DNA of 64,000 nucleotides from contig NZ_FUEZ01000003.1 in assembly GCF_900157365.1 (NCBI RefSeq), positions 868,001 through 932,000 on the forward strand. Direction: 5' to 3'. The notes beneath the pieces are model-generated. The model worked only from the letters and a program-made list of their open reading frames with translations, was not told where the DNA came from and did not search any database. Position 1 is the stretch's first letter, and each line of letters opens with the position of its first letter. This DNA comes from Mycobacterium numidiamassiliense. Lineage in GTDB: Bacteria > Actinomycetota > Actinomycetes > Mycobacteriales > Mycobacteriaceae. The position numbers and the translations under genes are program-made. Of the stretch, positions 18,641-28,171 are shown in pieces.

Positions 18641-19549
18641 ATGACGACGGGACGAACCGACGGCGACAGCTGGGGATTGGCGCACAGTGTGGGAGCGACG
18701 GCCACCATGGTCGCCGCCTCCCGCGCGGTGGCCTCGCAGGGCCCCGATGCCTTACTCGACGATCCGTGGGCCGATCCACTGGTGCGGGCGGTGGGATTGG
18801 ACATCTTCGTCCGGATCATCGACGGCGAGGTGAATTTCGAGGACGACGCGCTGATGAACCGCACCACGCGGATTCACCAGATGACGGTGCGGACGCGGTT
18901 CTTCGACGACTTCTTCACCGGCGCTGGCAAAGACGGTGTCCGTCAGGCGGTCATCCTGGCCTCCGGACTCGACACCAGGGCCTACCGACTGCAGTGGCCG
19001 GCCGGCACGGTGGTCTACGAGATCGACCAACCCGAGGTGATCGCGTTCAAGACCGACACCCTGGCCGACCTCGGCGCCATCCCGACCGCCCAGCGCCGAA
19101 CGATCGCCATCGACCTGCGCGACGACTGGCCCGCCGCGCTACGCGAGGGCGGATTCGACCCCACGCAGCCGACCGCGTGGAGTGCCGAAGGGCTGCTGCC
19201 CTACCTGCCGCCCGAGGCTCAGGACCGGCTGTTCGACCACATCGCCGCGCTGTCCGCGCCGGGTAGCCGGCTGGCCACCGAACACGTGCCCGACCCGAAT
19301 GCCTTCACCGACGAGCGGTTGCAACGCATCACCGAGCGGTGGCGCAGCTTCGGTTTCAACCTCGACGCGTCCGAGCTGTTCTATCAGGGCGAGCGCAGCG
19401 TCGTCGTCGACTATCTCGGCACCCACGGCTGGGAGGTCACGGCCCATCCCGCCAGGGAGCTATATGCCCGCAACGGGTTTGAGTTCCCCGAGGACGAGTT
19501 CGCGGGCGCCTTCGGCGACATGAGTTACGTGGAGGCCACCCTTCGATAG
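18641..19549 (+). CDS. SAM-dependent methyltransferase, LCMT-type (copy 5)
   Basis: 302-aa paralogue starting 11 bp after copy 4, with the ribosome-binding site TAGGAGC. Blocks are [18 protein letters not shown] (note Ser-Trp-Gly for the usual Trp-Asp), [32 protein letters not shown] and [20 protein letters not shown]. The change of the usual VIEFKT to VIAFKT near the SAM pocket is the most visible departure from its sisters. Substrate unknown. Confidence 0.87.
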   Translation: MTTGRTDGDSWGLAHSVGATATMVAASRAVASQGPDALLDDPWADPLVRAVGLDIFVRIIDGEVNFEDDALMNRTTRIHQMTVRTRFFDDFFTGAGKDGVRQAVILASGLDTRAYRLQWPAGTVVYEIDQPEVIAFKTDTLADLGAIPTAQRRTIAIDLRDDWPAALREGGFDPTQPTAWSAEGLLPYLPPEAQDRLFDHIAALSAPGSRLATEHVPDPNAFTDERLQRITERWRSFGFNLDASELFYQGERSVVVDYLGTHGWEVTAHPARELYARNGFEFPEDEFAGAFGDMSYVEATLR

Positions 19550-19558
19550 GGTGTGGTG

Positions 19559-20473
19559 GTGGCACGCTCGCACGACGATGACTGGGATCTGGCGTCCAGC
19601 GTGGGCGCGACCGCAACCATGGTCGCGGCCGGGCGGGCTATGGCGACCAAGGATCCGCGGGGGCTGATCAGCGATCCGTTCGCCGAGCCGCTGGTGCGCG
19701 CTGTCGGGGTGGATTTCTTCATCAAGATGATGGACGGCGAGATCGATTTCGACGGGATCGAGAACGCCACTCCGGCGCGGCTGCAAGCAATGACCGACGG
19801 CATGGCGGTGCGCACGAAGTATTTCGATGACTACCTGACCGACGCCACCGGCACGGGCGTCCGTCAAGTGGTGATCCTCGCGTCGGGATTGGACTCGCGG
19901 GCCTACCGGTTGCCGTGGCCCGCCGGGACGGTGGTCTACGAGATCGACCAGCCGCAGGTGATCGAGTTCAAGACCAGCACACTGGCCGGCATAGGCGCCG
20001 AGCCCATCGCCGCCCGGCGCACCATCCCCATCGATCTGCGCGCGGACTGGCCGACGGCGCTACGCGGCGCCGGCCTGGACACGGCGGCTCCGACGGCGTG
20101 GTTGGCCGAAGGCCTGCTGATCTACCTGCCGGCCGAAGCTCAAGACCGGCTGTTCGACAACATCACCGCGTTGAGCGCCCCTGGCAGCACGATCGCCACC
20201 GAATTCGTGCCCGGCATCATCGATTTCGACGCCGACCGGGTACGGGAGATGTCCAGTTCCTTCCGCGACCACGGCGTGGACATCGACATGGCATCACTGG
20301 TGTACGCCGGCGAGCGCAACCACGTCGTCGACTATCTCCGGAACACGGGATGGCACGCCGAAGGCGTGACGCGAACAGAGTTGTTCGAGCGCAACGGCAT
20401 CGATCCGCCCGCCCCGGAACGTGACGACCCGCTCGGCGAGATCATCTTCATCAGCGGCCGGCTCACCGGCTAG
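19559..20473 (+). CDS. SAM-dependent methyltransferase, LCMT-type (copy 6)
   Basis: 304-aa last member of the second triplet, with [51 protein letters not shown], and [19 protein letters not shown]. Three consecutive GTG codons (19553, 19556, 19559) can serve as start; 19559 is best spaced from ATAGGG. It is probably co-transcribed with copies 4 and 5. A palindromic dispersed repeat lies between its end and the convergent sppA. Confidence 0.86.
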   Translation: MARSHDDDWDLASSVGATATMVAAGRAMATKDPRGLISDPFAEPLVRAVGVDFFIKMMDGEIDFDGIENATPARLQAMTDGMAVRTKYFDDYLTDATGTGVRQVVILASGLDSRAYRLPWPAGTVVYEIDQPQVIEFKTSTLAGIGAEPIAARRTIPIDLRADWPTALRGAGLDTAAPTAWLAEGLLIYLPAEAQDRLFDNITALSAPGSTIATEFVPGIIDFDADRVREMSSSFRDHGVDIDMASLVYAGERNHVVDYLRNTGWHAEGVTRTELFERNGIDPPAPERDDPLGEIIFISGRLTG

Positions 20474-20510
20474 TGGCGATCGCAAGCGCGGCGTAGCCGG
20501 GCGAATGGGG

Positions 20511-20536
20511 GTACCTCCCGCTTGCGGGGGAGGGTC
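20511..20536. repeat. Dispersed GC-rich palindromic repeat (copy A)
   Basis: CCCGCTTGCGGGGGAG (20517-20532) is the exact reverse complement of 38859-38874. Partial similarity continues on both sides. The sequence folds into a CCCGC-TT-GCGGG hairpin and lies between the convergent methyltransferase 6 and sppA, so it could also stop transcription, but there is no T-run. Confidence 0.5.
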
Positions 20537-20544
20537 GCCACAGG

Positions 20545-22326
20545 CTAGAAGCGGAACTCCCCCAGCCACAGCGCGCTGACACCGCTGAGTGTCTGCTCGA
20601 CGTTGTTCAGCATCGCGGCGACCGAGCGGCCGAGCAGGGCGCCAAGCGCGTCCGGCATCGACGCGGCAGCCGGTTGCGACGACCCACGCGGACGCACCAT
20701 GTCCAGCAGTGAGGAGCCCGGGAAGCTGACGATGCTCACCTCGGTGCCCTCGTCCAGGCCGGCCAGCACTTTGGCGCGGCGCACTGCGGCACGCAGGCCG
20801 CCGAGTTCATCGACCAGACCACGCTCCAGGGCGTCGGCGCCGGTCCAGATCCGGCCTCGCGCAACGGCATCCACCGCCTCGGCGGTCAGGTTGCGGCCCT
20901 GCGCGACGCGTTGGACGAAGTCGTCGTAGATGAGATCCGCTTCGGCCTCACGGTCGGCACGCTGCTGCGGCGTGAACGGCGCGTCGATCGACCAGGCGTC
21001 GGCGTTGACGTTGGTGCGCACGGTATCTGACGCGACACCCAGCCGCTCCTTCAGATCCCGCACCACCAGCTTCCCGGTGATGACACCGATCGAACCGGTG
21101 ATGGTGGCCGCGTTGGCCACGATCGCGTCCGCTGCCATCGCGACGTAGTAGCCGCCCGAGGCGGCGACCGAACCCATCGAAGCCACCACCGGTTTGCCGC
21201 GGTCACGGGCGCGGACCACCTCGCGCCAGATGGTCTCCGACGCGGTGACCGAACCGCCGGGGCTCTCGATGCGCAGCACGATGGCGGACACTGCATCGTC
21301 AGCGGCGGCCTCCCGCAGCGCCGCGGCGATCGTGTCACCGCCGGCCGACGAGTTTCCCAACGGCGGGAACTGTGGCCCGCCCCGGCCGTTGACGATGGGC
21401 CCTTCGACGGTGACGACAGCCAGCGTGGGCTTGGGTTTGCGGCCGGGAAGCGACGGCACGGGCGGCGCCAGGCGCGGCCGCGACGCGCCCGCGTACCGCG
21501 TCAGATTGAGCCGCGGCGGCGTGTCCTCGGAGTCGTCTGAAACATCTTCCACACCGACCATTTCCGCGATCCGCGCGTGGGCTTCGTCGCGGAAGCCGAT
21601 CCGGTCGACCAGTCCGGACGCGACCGCCTCATCGCGCAACAGCGGCGCCTTATCCGCCAGCCCATCGAGCGCAGCGGGGTCGATGTCGCGGGACTCCGCG
21701 ATCGATTGCCATACCTGTGCTTGCAGGCTTTCCAACATCCGGGTCACCGCCTCCCGGTGGGAGTCGGTGAAGCCATCCTCGGTGAATAGGTTTGCCGCTG
21801 ACTTGTATTCGCCTCGCGCCACGAATTGCGCTTCGATCCCCGCCTTGTCGAGCGCGCCGCGCAGGAAGGTGGCGTTGCTGGCGAATCCGACCAGCCCGAC
21901 ACTTCCGGCGGGCTGCATCCAGACCTCACCGAACGCCGAAGCCAGGTAGTAGGACAGCGTGCCCGGGTAGGTCTCGGCCCAGGCCAGCGACGGCTTGACG
22001 GCGGTGAAGGCCGCGATCGCCTCGCGGAGTTCCTGAACCGCCGCGGCCGGCGACGCCTGCATCTGGACGCGCGCGATCAGCCCGGCAACCCGCGGGTCGT
22101 CGGCGGCGCGATGCAATGCGGCGACCGCCTGGCGCAGCGCCAACGGACGGCCACCCCCGGTGATGATCGCCAGCGGGTCAAAGCCCGTCGTCTCGGGCGG
22201 CACCGAACGCAGGCTGAATTCGAGCACGCAGCCGTCGGGCACACCGTGGTGGCGAACGGTATCGACACGACCGGCCAGAGCGCGGATGTCGTCGACACCG
22301 GGAAGGGAAGGCAGAAAGGCGAACAT
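20545..22326 (-). CDS. sppA: Signal peptide peptidase / protease IV
   Basis: 593-aa serine protease of the S49 family with two tandem crotonase-like domains. The catalytic Ser lies in MGSVAASGGYYVA in the C-terminal domain and the general-base Lys in the N-terminal GEYKSAANLFTEDGF. TITGSIGVITGKL follows the Ser as in E. coli-type SppA. It should cut cleaved signal peptides at the membrane. No strong N-terminal hydrophobic anchor is seen, which is unlike E. coli. Synteny counterpart Rv0724. Divergent from the LLM gene across 39 bp. Confidence 0.9.
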   Translation of the reverse strand: MFAFLPSLPGVDDIRALAGRVDTVRHHGVPDGCVLEFSLRSVPPETTGFDPLAIITGGGRPLALRQAVAALHRAADDPRVAGLIARVQMQASPAAAVQELREAIAAFTAVKPSLAWAETYPGTLSYYLASAFGEVWMQPAGSVGLVGFASNATFLRGALDKAGIEAQFVARGEYKSAANLFTEDGFTDSHREAVTRMLESLQAQVWQSIAESRDIDPAALDGLADKAPLLRDEAVASGLVDRIGFRDEAHARIAEMVGVEDVSDDSEDTPPRLNLTRYAGASRPRLAPPVPSLPGRKPKPTLAVVTVEGPIVNGRGGPQFPPLGNSSAGGDTIAAALREAAADDAVSAIVLRIESPGGSVTASETIWREVVRARDRGKPVVASMGSVAASGGYYVAMAADAIVANAATITGSIGVITGKLVVRDLKERLGVASDTVRTNVNADAWSIDAPFTPQQRADREAEADLIYDDFVQRVAQGRNLTAEAVDAVARGRIWTGADALERGLVDELGGLRAAVRRAKVLAGLDEGTEVSIVSFPGSSLLDMVRPRGSSQPAAASMPDALGALLGRSVAAMLNNVEQTLSGVSALWLGEFRF

Positions 22327-22365
22327 GCTGTGCAGCGTACCGATTCGCCGCCGTAGGGTGGTTGC

Positions 22366-23295
22366 GTGAGGTTTTCGATCGCGATCCCTCAGTTCGATTA
22401 CACCGATTTTGACGGCGACGGTCTGCGCTCGTACCTAGAGCGTGCCGAGGAGCTCGGCTTCGAGGGCGGTTGGCTGCTCGAGCAGTCCGTCGGCACGGCG
22501 CCGCTGCTGGCCCCGCTGGAGCTACTGGCCTACTGCGCCGCCTTCACCAAGCGGCTGCGCCTCGGCGTCGCGGTGCTGGTGACATCGCTGCACGAGCCGC
22601 TGCAGCTGGCCCAATCCGTGACCGCCGTCGACCGGATCAGCCATGGACGGCTCGACGTCGGTGTGGCGCCCGGCGGCGGTGGTCGCCAATTCGCCGCCTT
22701 CGGGGTGGACAAAGAGCACTTCATCTCGTATTTCACCGAGGGCCTCGAGCTGATGAAAGCGGCATGGTCGGACGAGCCCACGGTGACGTTCCACGGCCGG
22801 TACCGGGACGTCGACGGCTTGGGCTCCAACCCGAAGCCGGTGCAGCGACCGCACCCGCCGATCTGGTTCGGCGGCCTGGCCCCGAAGGCCTTGGCCAGGG
22901 CGGTGCGCCTCGGCGATTCGTTCCTGGGCGCGGGCTCGTCGACCACCGAGCACTTCGCCGGGGCGGCCGCCACCGTGCGCCGCGAGCTCGACAAACAGCA
23001 GAAGGACCCGACACACTTCACCATCGGAAAGCGCGTCTACCTGATGGTCGACGACAACGCGGCACGCGCCCGTGAACGGGTCCTCGACGGGCTGCATCGC
23101 ATCTACGCCAACGTGATTCCCGGCATCGAGGCCGTACCGGTGTCGGGCACGCCCGACGATGTCGTCCGCGGGCTACGCGAAGTCATCGACGCCGGCGCCG
23201 AGATGCTGCTGCTCAATCCCGTCGGCACCGACGTCCCCGAGAACCGCGAGCAGATGGAACGCCTTGCCGCAGAGGTCATTCCGCAGCTGGGCTAG
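22366..23295 (+). CDS. Luciferase-like (LLM) flavin/F420-dependent oxidoreductase
   Basis: 309-aa TIM-barrel LLM protein. Characteristic stretches are RLRLGVAVLVTSLHEPLQLA, DRISHGRLDVGVAPGGGGRQ and PPIWFGG. The family uses F420 or FMN; mycobacteria have many F420-dependent members, and F420 is likely but not certain. The GTG start follows TAGGGTGG. It stands between sppA and the end of the spc operon, where M. tuberculosis has no gene as I recall, so it may be an insertion. A terminator follows. Confidence 0.85.
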   Translation: MRFSIAIPQFDYTDFDGDGLRSYLERAEELGFEGGWLLEQSVGTAPLLAPLELLAYCAAFTKRLRLGVAVLVTSLHEPLQLAQSVTAVDRISHGRLDVGVAPGGGGRQFAAFGVDKEHFISYFTEGLELMKAAWSDEPTVTFHGRYRDVDGLGSNPKPVQRPHPPIWFGGLAPKALARAVRLGDSFLGAGSSTTEHFAGAAATVRRELDKQQKDPTHFTIGKRVYLMVDDNAARARERVLDGLHRIYANVIPGIEAVPVSGTPDDVVRGLREVIDAGAEMLLLNPVGTDVPENREQMERLAAEVIPQLG

Positions 23296-23308
23296 CACCC
23301 AAACGACG

Positions 23309-23348
23309 CAAAAAGCCCCCGACACGCGATGCGCGCGGGGGCTTTTGC
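23309..23348. terminator. Bidirectional rho-independent terminator
   Basis: Inverted repeat AAAAAGCCCCCG ... CGGGGGCTTTTG with a GC-rich loop. A T-run follows the stem on both strands, so it can end the LLM gene (plus) and the spc ribosomal-protein operon (minus, after rplO). Confidence 0.85.
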
Positions 23349-23359
23349 TTCTGCTTACG

Positions 23360-23803
23360 CTAGGACAGCTCGGTAGCCGAACCACCGGCGGCGGTGATCT
23401 TCTCGCGCGCGCTGCCGCTGAACTTGTGCGCGGACACCTCGACCTTGACGGTCAGGTCGCCATCGCCGAGGACCTTGACCAACGAGTTCTTCCGAACCGC
23501 GCCCTTGGCGACCAGTTCGTCGACACCGATGGCACCGCCCTGCGGGAACAGCCGGCTGATGTCACCGACGTTGACGACCTCGTATTCGGTACGGAACCGG
23601 TTGCGGAATCCCTTGAGCTTGGGCAGCCGCATGTGGATCGGCATCTGCCCACCCTCGAAGGTCACCGGCACGTTCTTGCGCGCCTTGGTGCCCTTGGTGC
23701 CACGGCCCGCGGTCTTGCCCTTGGAGCCCTCACCGCGACCGACGCGGGTGCGCGCCTTCTTCGAACCGGGGGCCGGCTTCAGGTCGTGCAGTTTGATCGT
23801 CAT
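23360..23803 (-). CDS. rplO: 50S ribosomal protein L15
   Basis: 147 aa with the standard N-terminus [20 protein letters not shown] and the Gly-rich [17 protein letters not shown] that threads into 23S rRNA. Last gene of the spc operon; its ATG overlaps the rpmD stop (ATGA). In M. tuberculosis secY, adk and mapA follow in the same neighbourhood, but here they are 17 kb away, as in the M. tuberculosis map. Confidence 0.98.
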   Translation of the reverse strand: MTIKLHDLKPAPGSKKARTRVGRGEGSKGKTAGRGTKGTKARKNVPVTFEGGQMPIHMRLPKLKGFRNRFRTEYEVVNVGDISRLFPQGGAIGVDELVAKGAVRKNSLVKVLGDGDLTVKVEVSAHKFSGSAREKITAAGGSATELS

Positions 23804-24006
23804 TTGGTCTTACCTCCAGCGGCCGCCTCGGCGGGCTCCACCTCGACGAGGTGGCTCACCACAGCGATCAGGCCGCGGGTCTGTGGGTTGTCCGCACGGA
23901 TCACCGAGTGGCGAATCCGCCGCAATCCCAGGGTGCGTAGGCTCTCGCGCTGCTTCCAGCGAGCGCCGATCGTGCTGCGCACCTGGGTGATCTTCAGATC
24001 GCTCAT
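23800..24006 (-). CDS. rpmD: 50S ribosomal protein L30
   Basis: 68-aa L30: [20 protein letters not shown] then [12 protein letters not shown], with a short Ala-rich tail. ATGA overlaps with both rpsE upstream and rplO downstream show translational coupling. Confidence 0.98.
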   Translation of the reverse strand: MSDLKITQVRSTIGARWKQRESLRTLGLRRIRHSVIRADNPQTRGLIAVVSHLVEVEPAEAAAGGKTK

Positions 24007-24689
24007 GACTGTGCTGTCGCCTCTCTTGCCGCCGCAGCAGCCAGCGCTTCGCTCTCGCGTCGCGCCTTGAGCATCCCGGCCGGGGCGACATCCTCGATCG
24101 GCAGCCCGCGTCGCGCCGCCACTTCCTCGGGTCGCTGCAGCAGCTTGAGCGCCGCGACGGTGGCATGCACCACGTTGATCGCGTTGTCGCTGCCCAGCGA
24201 TTTGGCCAGAATGTCATGCACGCCAGCGCATTCCAGCACCGCGCGGGCCGCACCACCGGCGATCACACCGGTACCCGCGCTGGCCGGACGCAACAGCACC
24301 ACACCGGCGGCCGCCTCACCCTGCACCGGGTGGGTAATGGTGCCACCGATCAGCGGCACGCGGAAGAAGCCCTTGCGTGCCTCCTCGACACCCTTGGCGA
24401 TCGCGGCGGGGACTTCCTTGGCCTTGCCGTAGCCGACACCGACCATGCCGTTGCCGTCGCCGACGATGACCAGCGCGGTGAAGCTGAATCGCCGACCACC
24501 CTTGACCACCTTGGAGACGCGGTTGATGGCAACGACGCGCTCTAGGTAGTTGCTCTTGTCGCCGTCGCGGTCGCGGCCACGTCCTCCGCCGCCGTCCCGC
24601 CGGCCGCGGCCATCGCGGTCGCCGCCGCGGTCACCGCGGCTGTCACGACTGTCGGAGCCGCCCTGCGACCCCGCCGACTGCTCCGCCAT
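24003..24689 (-). CDS. rpsE: 30S ribosomal protein S5 with a disordered R/G/D-rich N-terminus
   Basis: 228 aa. The S5 double-stranded-RNA-binding fold begins at about residue 47 ([20 protein letters not shown]), followed by [14 protein letters not shown] and [13 protein letters not shown]. The first ~46 residues are low-complexity Arg/Gly/Asp ([20 protein letters not shown]), an extension found in mycobacteria. The protein acts in decoding fidelity. It is preceded by rplR with a 22-bp gap. Confidence 0.97.
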   Translation of the reverse strand: MAEQSAGSQGGSDSRDSRGDRGGDRDGRGRRDGGGGRGRDRDGDKSNYLERVVAINRVSKVVKGGRRFSFTALVIVGDGNGMVGVGYGKAKEVPAAIAKGVEEARKGFFRVPLIGGTITHPVQGEAAAGVVLLRPASAGTGVIAGGAARAVLECAGVHDILAKSLGSDNAINVVHATVAALKLLQRPEEVAARRGLPIEDVAPAGMLKARRESEALAAAAAREATAQS

Positions 24690-24711
24690 TATGCGGTCCT
24701 TCCAGTAACCA

Positions 24712-25119
24712 TCAGAAACTCAATCCGTTCTCGCGGGCGGCGTCGGCCAGTGCCGCGATCCGTCCGCCGTAGGTGTATCCCCCGCGGTCGAATACCACGC
24801 TGTCGATGCCGGCGGCCTTGGCCCGCTCGGCGATCAATTGACCGACCCGCACGCTGTGGGCTTTCTTGTCACCATCCAGGCCACGCACGTCGGCCTCGAT
24901 CGACGACGCCGCGGCCACCGTGGTGCCGTTCTCGTCGTTGACCAGCTGCACGTGGATGTGCCGCGCCGAGCGGTTCACGACCAGCCGCGGGCGCTGCGAG
25001 GTGCCCGCGATCTTCTTGCGCAGCCGTGCGTGCCTGCGCAGCCGGGATACCCGGCGGGTTGCCGATACGCTCTGTCCCACCGGCTTGCGCTCGGCGGTGT
25101 CAGCTTTTGCTTGCGCCAT
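24712..25119 (-). CDS. rplR: 50S ribosomal protein L18
   Basis: 135-aa 5S-rRNA-binding protein. Conserved segments are [31 protein letters not shown] and the C-terminal [20 protein letters not shown]. It lies 2 bp downstream of rplF. Confidence 0.98.
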   Translation of the reverse strand: MAQAKADTAERKPVGQSVSATRRVSRLRRHARLRKKIAGTSQRPRLVVNRSARHIHVQLVNDENGTTVAAASSIEADVRGLDGDKKAHSVRVGQLIAERAKAAGIDSVVFDRGGYTYGGRIAALADAARENGLSF

Positions 25120-25121
25120 GA

Positions 25122-25661
25122 CTACTTACCTGTCTTTCCGACCTTGCGGCGGATCTGCTCACCCTCGTAGCGCACGCCCTTGCCCTTGTACGGGTCCGGG
25201 CGGCGCAGACGGCGGATGTTTGCCGAGATCTGGCCGACCTTCTGCTTGTCGATTCCCGTGATGGTGAACTTCGTCGGCGACTGGACCGCGAACGTGATGC
25301 CGTCCGGCGCCTCGATCAGCACGGGGTGGCTGTACCCGAGTGCGAACTCCAGGTTGGAACCCTTGAGCTGCACGCGGTAACCGACGCCGAAGATCTCCAT
25401 CTTGGTGGTGTAGCCCTCCGTCACGCCGGTGACCAGGTTGGACACCAGGGTGCGCGAGAGCCCGTGCAACGACCGGTTCAGCCGCTCGTCGTTGGGACGG
25501 TTGACCACGATCGCGCCATCTTCGTTGCGCGCCAACGTGATCGGCTCGGCGACCGTCAACTCCAGGGTGCCCTTGGGCCCCTTGACGGAGACATTCTGGC
25601 CGTCGATCGTTACGTCGACTCCGGACGGAATCGGAACAGGTTGCTTACCAATACGCGACAT
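25122..25661 (-). CDS. rplF: 50S ribosomal protein L6
   Basis: 179 aa, starting [16 protein letters not shown] and ending with the rRNA-binding signature [14 protein letters not shown]. Two tandem L6 alpha/beta domains. It lies 11 bp downstream of rpsH in the spc operon. Confidence 0.98.
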   Translation of the reverse strand: MSRIGKQPVPIPSGVDVTIDGQNVSVKGPKGTLELTVAEPITLARNEDGAIVVNRPNDERLNRSLHGLSRTLVSNLVTGVTEGYTTKMEIFGVGYRVQLKGSNLEFALGYSHPVLIEAPDGITFAVQSPTKFTITGIDKQKVGQISANIRRLRRPDPYKGKGVRYEGEQIRRKVGKTGK

Positions 25662-25672
25662 GACTTATCCCC

Positions 25673-26071
25673 TCACCACACGTACGCGAGGACTTCGCCG
25701 CCCACGCCCTGCCTGGCGGCCTGACGGTCGGTCAGCAGGCCCGAGGAGGTCGAGATGATCGCGACGCCCAGGCCGCCGAGAACCCGCGGCAGGCCGGTGG
25801 ACTTCGCGTACACCCGCAAACCGGGCTTGGAGACGCGCCGCAGACCGGCAATGCTGCGCTCCCGGCTCGGCCCGTACTTGAGCTGGACGATCAGCGACTT
25901 GCCGACGCGAGCGTCTTCGGTCCGGAAGTCGCTGATGTAGCCCTCGCTCTTGAGGATCGCAGCGATGTTGGCCTTCAGTTTTGAGTGAGGCAAGCTCACC
26001 TCGTCGTGATACGCCGAGTTGGCGTTGCGCAGACGTGTCAAGAAGTCTGCGATCGGGTCCGTCATTGTCAT
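25673..26071 (-). CDS. rpsH: 30S ribosomal protein S8
   Basis: 132-aa 16S-rRNA-binding assembly protein: [19 protein letters not shown], and the C-terminal signature [16 protein letters not shown]. It is separated from rpsN by 100 bp, the largest gap in this operon. Confidence 0.98.
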   Translation of the reverse strand: MTMTDPIADFLTRLRNANSAYHDEVSLPHSKLKANIAAILKSEGYISDFRTEDARVGKSLIVQLKYGPSRERSIAGLRRVSKPGLRVYAKSTGLPRVLGGLGVAIISTSSGLLTDRQAARQGVGGEVLAYVW

Positions 26072-26171
26072 GACAGGTCTGTTACCTTCCTCGCGGTGGT
26101 TCCCCGGTCCAATTTCTCTTGGGAGGCCTGCCGCGCACCTTTATCTGGTAGGGGTGATGTCCTGGGGCCTG

Positions 26172-26357
26172 TTACCAACTGCTCTTCTGCACGCCGGGCA
26201 GCTCGCCCGCGTGCGCCATCTCGCGCAGGCAGATCCTGCACAGCCCGAACTTGCGGAACACCGCGCGCGGACGACCGCACCTGTTGCAGCGGGTGTAGCC
26301 GCGCACCGCGAACTTGGGCTTGCGCGCGGCCTTGTTAACGAGTGCCTTCTTCGCCAT
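26172..26357 (-). CDS. rpsN: 30S ribosomal protein S14, zinc (type Z) form
   Basis: 61 aa. The zinc ribbon is [20 protein letters not shown] (two CxxC pairs), so this is the zinc-dependent housekeeping paralogue. Mycobacteria also keep a Cys-less, zinc-starvation S14 elsewhere under Zur; it is not in this window. It lies 4 bp after rplE. Confidence 0.98.
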   Translation of the reverse strand: MAKKALVNKAARKPKFAVRGYTRCNRCGRPRAVFRKFGLCRICLREMAHAGELPGVQKSSW

Positions 26358-26361
26358 CTAC

Positions 26362-26925
26362 TCAGTTCTCCTTGAACGGAAAGCCAAGGGCCCGCAACAG
26401 CGCTCGCCCTTCGTCGTCGTTCGTCGCCGAGGTGACGACGTTGATGTCCATGCCACGGACCCGGTCGATCTTGTCCACGTCGATCTCGTGGAACACCGAC
26501 TGCTCGGCCAGCCCGAAGGTGTAGTTGCCGACGCCATCGAACTGCTTGGGCGAAAGCCCGCGGAAGTCGCGAATACGTGGCAGCGCAATCGAAGTCAGCC
26601 GGTCGAGGAATTCCCACATGCGGTCGCCGCGCAGCGTGACCCGGGCGCCGATCGGCATGCCCTCACGCAGCTTGAACTGCGCGATGGACTTGCGGGCCTT
26701 GCGGATCTCGGGTCGTTGCCCGGTGATCGCCGCCAGGTCGCTGACGGCGCCGTTGATCAGCTTGGCGTCACGGGCGGCGTCGCCGACACCCATGTTGACC
26801 ACGACCTTCACCACGGTCGGGATCTGCATCACGTTGCCGTAGCTGAACTCGTTGTTCAGCGCATCCCGAATCTCGTTGCGGTACCGCTCTTTAAGGCGCG
26901 GCTGAACCTTCTCTGCAGTACTCAT
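26362..26925 (-). CDS. rplE: 50S ribosomal protein L5
   Basis: 187-aa 5S-rRNA-binding protein with [34 protein letters not shown] and [10 protein letters not shown]. Its start and the rplX stop share one base (TGATG). Confidence 0.98.
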   Translation of the reverse strand: MSTAEKVQPRLKERYRNEIRDALNNEFSYGNVMQIPTVVKVVVNMGVGDAARDAKLINGAVSDLAAITGQRPEIRKARKSIAQFKLREGMPIGARVTLRGDRMWEFLDRLTSIALPRIRDFRGLSPKQFDGVGNYTFGLAEQSVFHEIDVDKIDRVRGMDINVVTSATNDDEGRALLRALGFPFKEN

Positions 26926-27242
26926 CAGATGTCCTTGCCATTGCGCTTGGAGACGCGGACTCGCTTGCCGGTCTCCTCATCGAGCCGGTAGCCGACTCGG
27001 GTGGGCTTGCCGTCCGAATCGACCACCATCACGTTGGAGGCGTCGATCGGGGCTTCCTGAGTGACGATCCCGCCCGACTGGGCCCCACGCTGGTTCTGCG
27101 AGGCGGCGGTGTGCTTCTTGATCGAGTTGACGCCCTGGACCAGCACGCGATTGCGCTCCGGGTACACCTTCAGCACTTTGCCTTTGGCGCCCTTGTCCTT
27201 ACCGGCGATCACCAGCACGGTGTCGTCCTTCTTGACCTTCAC
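26925..27242 (-). CDS. rplX: 50S ribosomal protein L24
   Basis: 105-aa KOW-motif protein: [20 protein letters not shown] then [15 protein letters not shown]. It begins the base after the rplN stop, with a GTG start (TAGGTGAAG), and is an early 50S assembly initiator. Confidence 0.98.
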   Translation of the reverse strand: MKVKKDDTVLVIAGKDKGAKGKVLKVYPERNRVLVQGVNSIKKHTAASQNQRGAQSGGIVTQEAPIDASNVMVVDSDGKPTRVGYRLDEETGKRVRVSKRNGKDI

Positions 27243-27611
27243 CTACAACACCTCCGGGGCGAGCGAGATGATCTTCATGAATCGCTTCTCACGCAGTTCG
27301 CGCCCGACCGGCCCGAAGATGCGGGTCCCACGCGGGTCGTTGTCGGGCTTGATGATCACCGCGGCGTTTTCGTCGAATTTGATGTAGCTGCCGTCGGGAC
27401 GCCTGCGCTCCTTGACGGTGCGCACGACCACGGCCTTGACGACGTCACCACGCTTGACGTTGCCACCGGGGATGGCGTCCTTGACGGTGGCGACGATGAC
27501 ATCACCGATGCCGGCGTAGCGTCGCGACGAACCACCGAGCACCCGGATGCACAAGATCTCCTTGGCACCGGTGTTGTCGGCAACCTTCAGCCGCGATTCC
27601 TGCTGAATCAC
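27243..27611 (-). CDS. rplN: 50S ribosomal protein L14
   Basis: 122 aa beginning [19 protein letters not shown], with the signature segment [17 protein letters not shown]. First gene of the spc operon. A candidate promoter lies 137 bp upstream. Confidence 0.98.
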
Positions 27612-27747
27612 CTGGTCTCCTGAACTGGTTCACGTGTGCACGGCAGGAGGACTCACTTCGCTGCGCACTGCTACGTGCAGTACCCACCAAAAAAACCTGA
27701 CGTGCGCGGTCTTTGTCACCGAAGAGCACGCGGGGCCGATGGTGGTG

Positions 27748-27777
27748 CATATACCGGCCGAGGTCTGCCCAAGGCAA
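27748..27777 (-). promoter_or_regulatory. Candidate housekeeping promoter of the spc operon
   Basis: On the minus strand TTGCCT (27777-27772) and TATATG (27753-27748) are separated by 18 nt, upstream of rplN. Plausible SigA-type boxes, found by eye. The region between the promoter and rplN (27612-27747) also holds ACTGC-TACGT-GCAGT, a small dyad. Confidence 0.35.
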
Positions 27778-27840
27778 CCCCCAGAGTCTAGGTCAAGACC
27801 TGCGCAGAGCCAAATTCGCGTCGGCCCCGGTAGTGGCCCC

Positions 27841-28067
27841 GGTAGTGGGTCAGTTTGAAACAACCCCTGCAATGGCGGCCGGCGTCTCCAACTGCGTGTG
27901 GACCAACCGCGACATCGCTTCGCTCGCCGATGAGAAACGGCACCCGGCGGCGCAGGTTCTCGTGCTGATCGGGTCTTCCATTGCCGCGGGGTGCCGTCTT
28001 CGTGATGCTTCGACACTACGCCCGAGGTGATCGGTTTGGTGAAAATATTTCAACCGGCCTCACTACC
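27841..28067 (+). mobile_element. Deleted relic of an IS1-family element (end repeat plus transposase C-terminus)
   Basis: 27841-27858 is identical over 18 bases to the terminal repeat of the intact transposon at 44771 (GGTAGTGGGTCAGTTTGA). Directly after it, 27857-27931 encodes TTPAMAAGVSNCVWTNRDIA, matching TTPAMAAGVANQVWTCRDIA at the end of that transposase (17 of 20 identical). A degenerate right end may be TCAACCGGCCTCACTACC at 28050-28067 (14 of 18 matches to the inverted repeat). No target duplication is visible. The rest of the 27612-28171 gap shows only the rplN promoter region and no gene. Confidence 0.75.
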
Positions 28068-28171
28068 CCGACGCGCCCCTTGGCCAGGCCGGATCGGTCG
28101 TTGGCTAATCGTTACGCGACACGGCGTGCGGCACCGCGAATTCCGCCGCCAGATGGGCACACAATGCGGGC

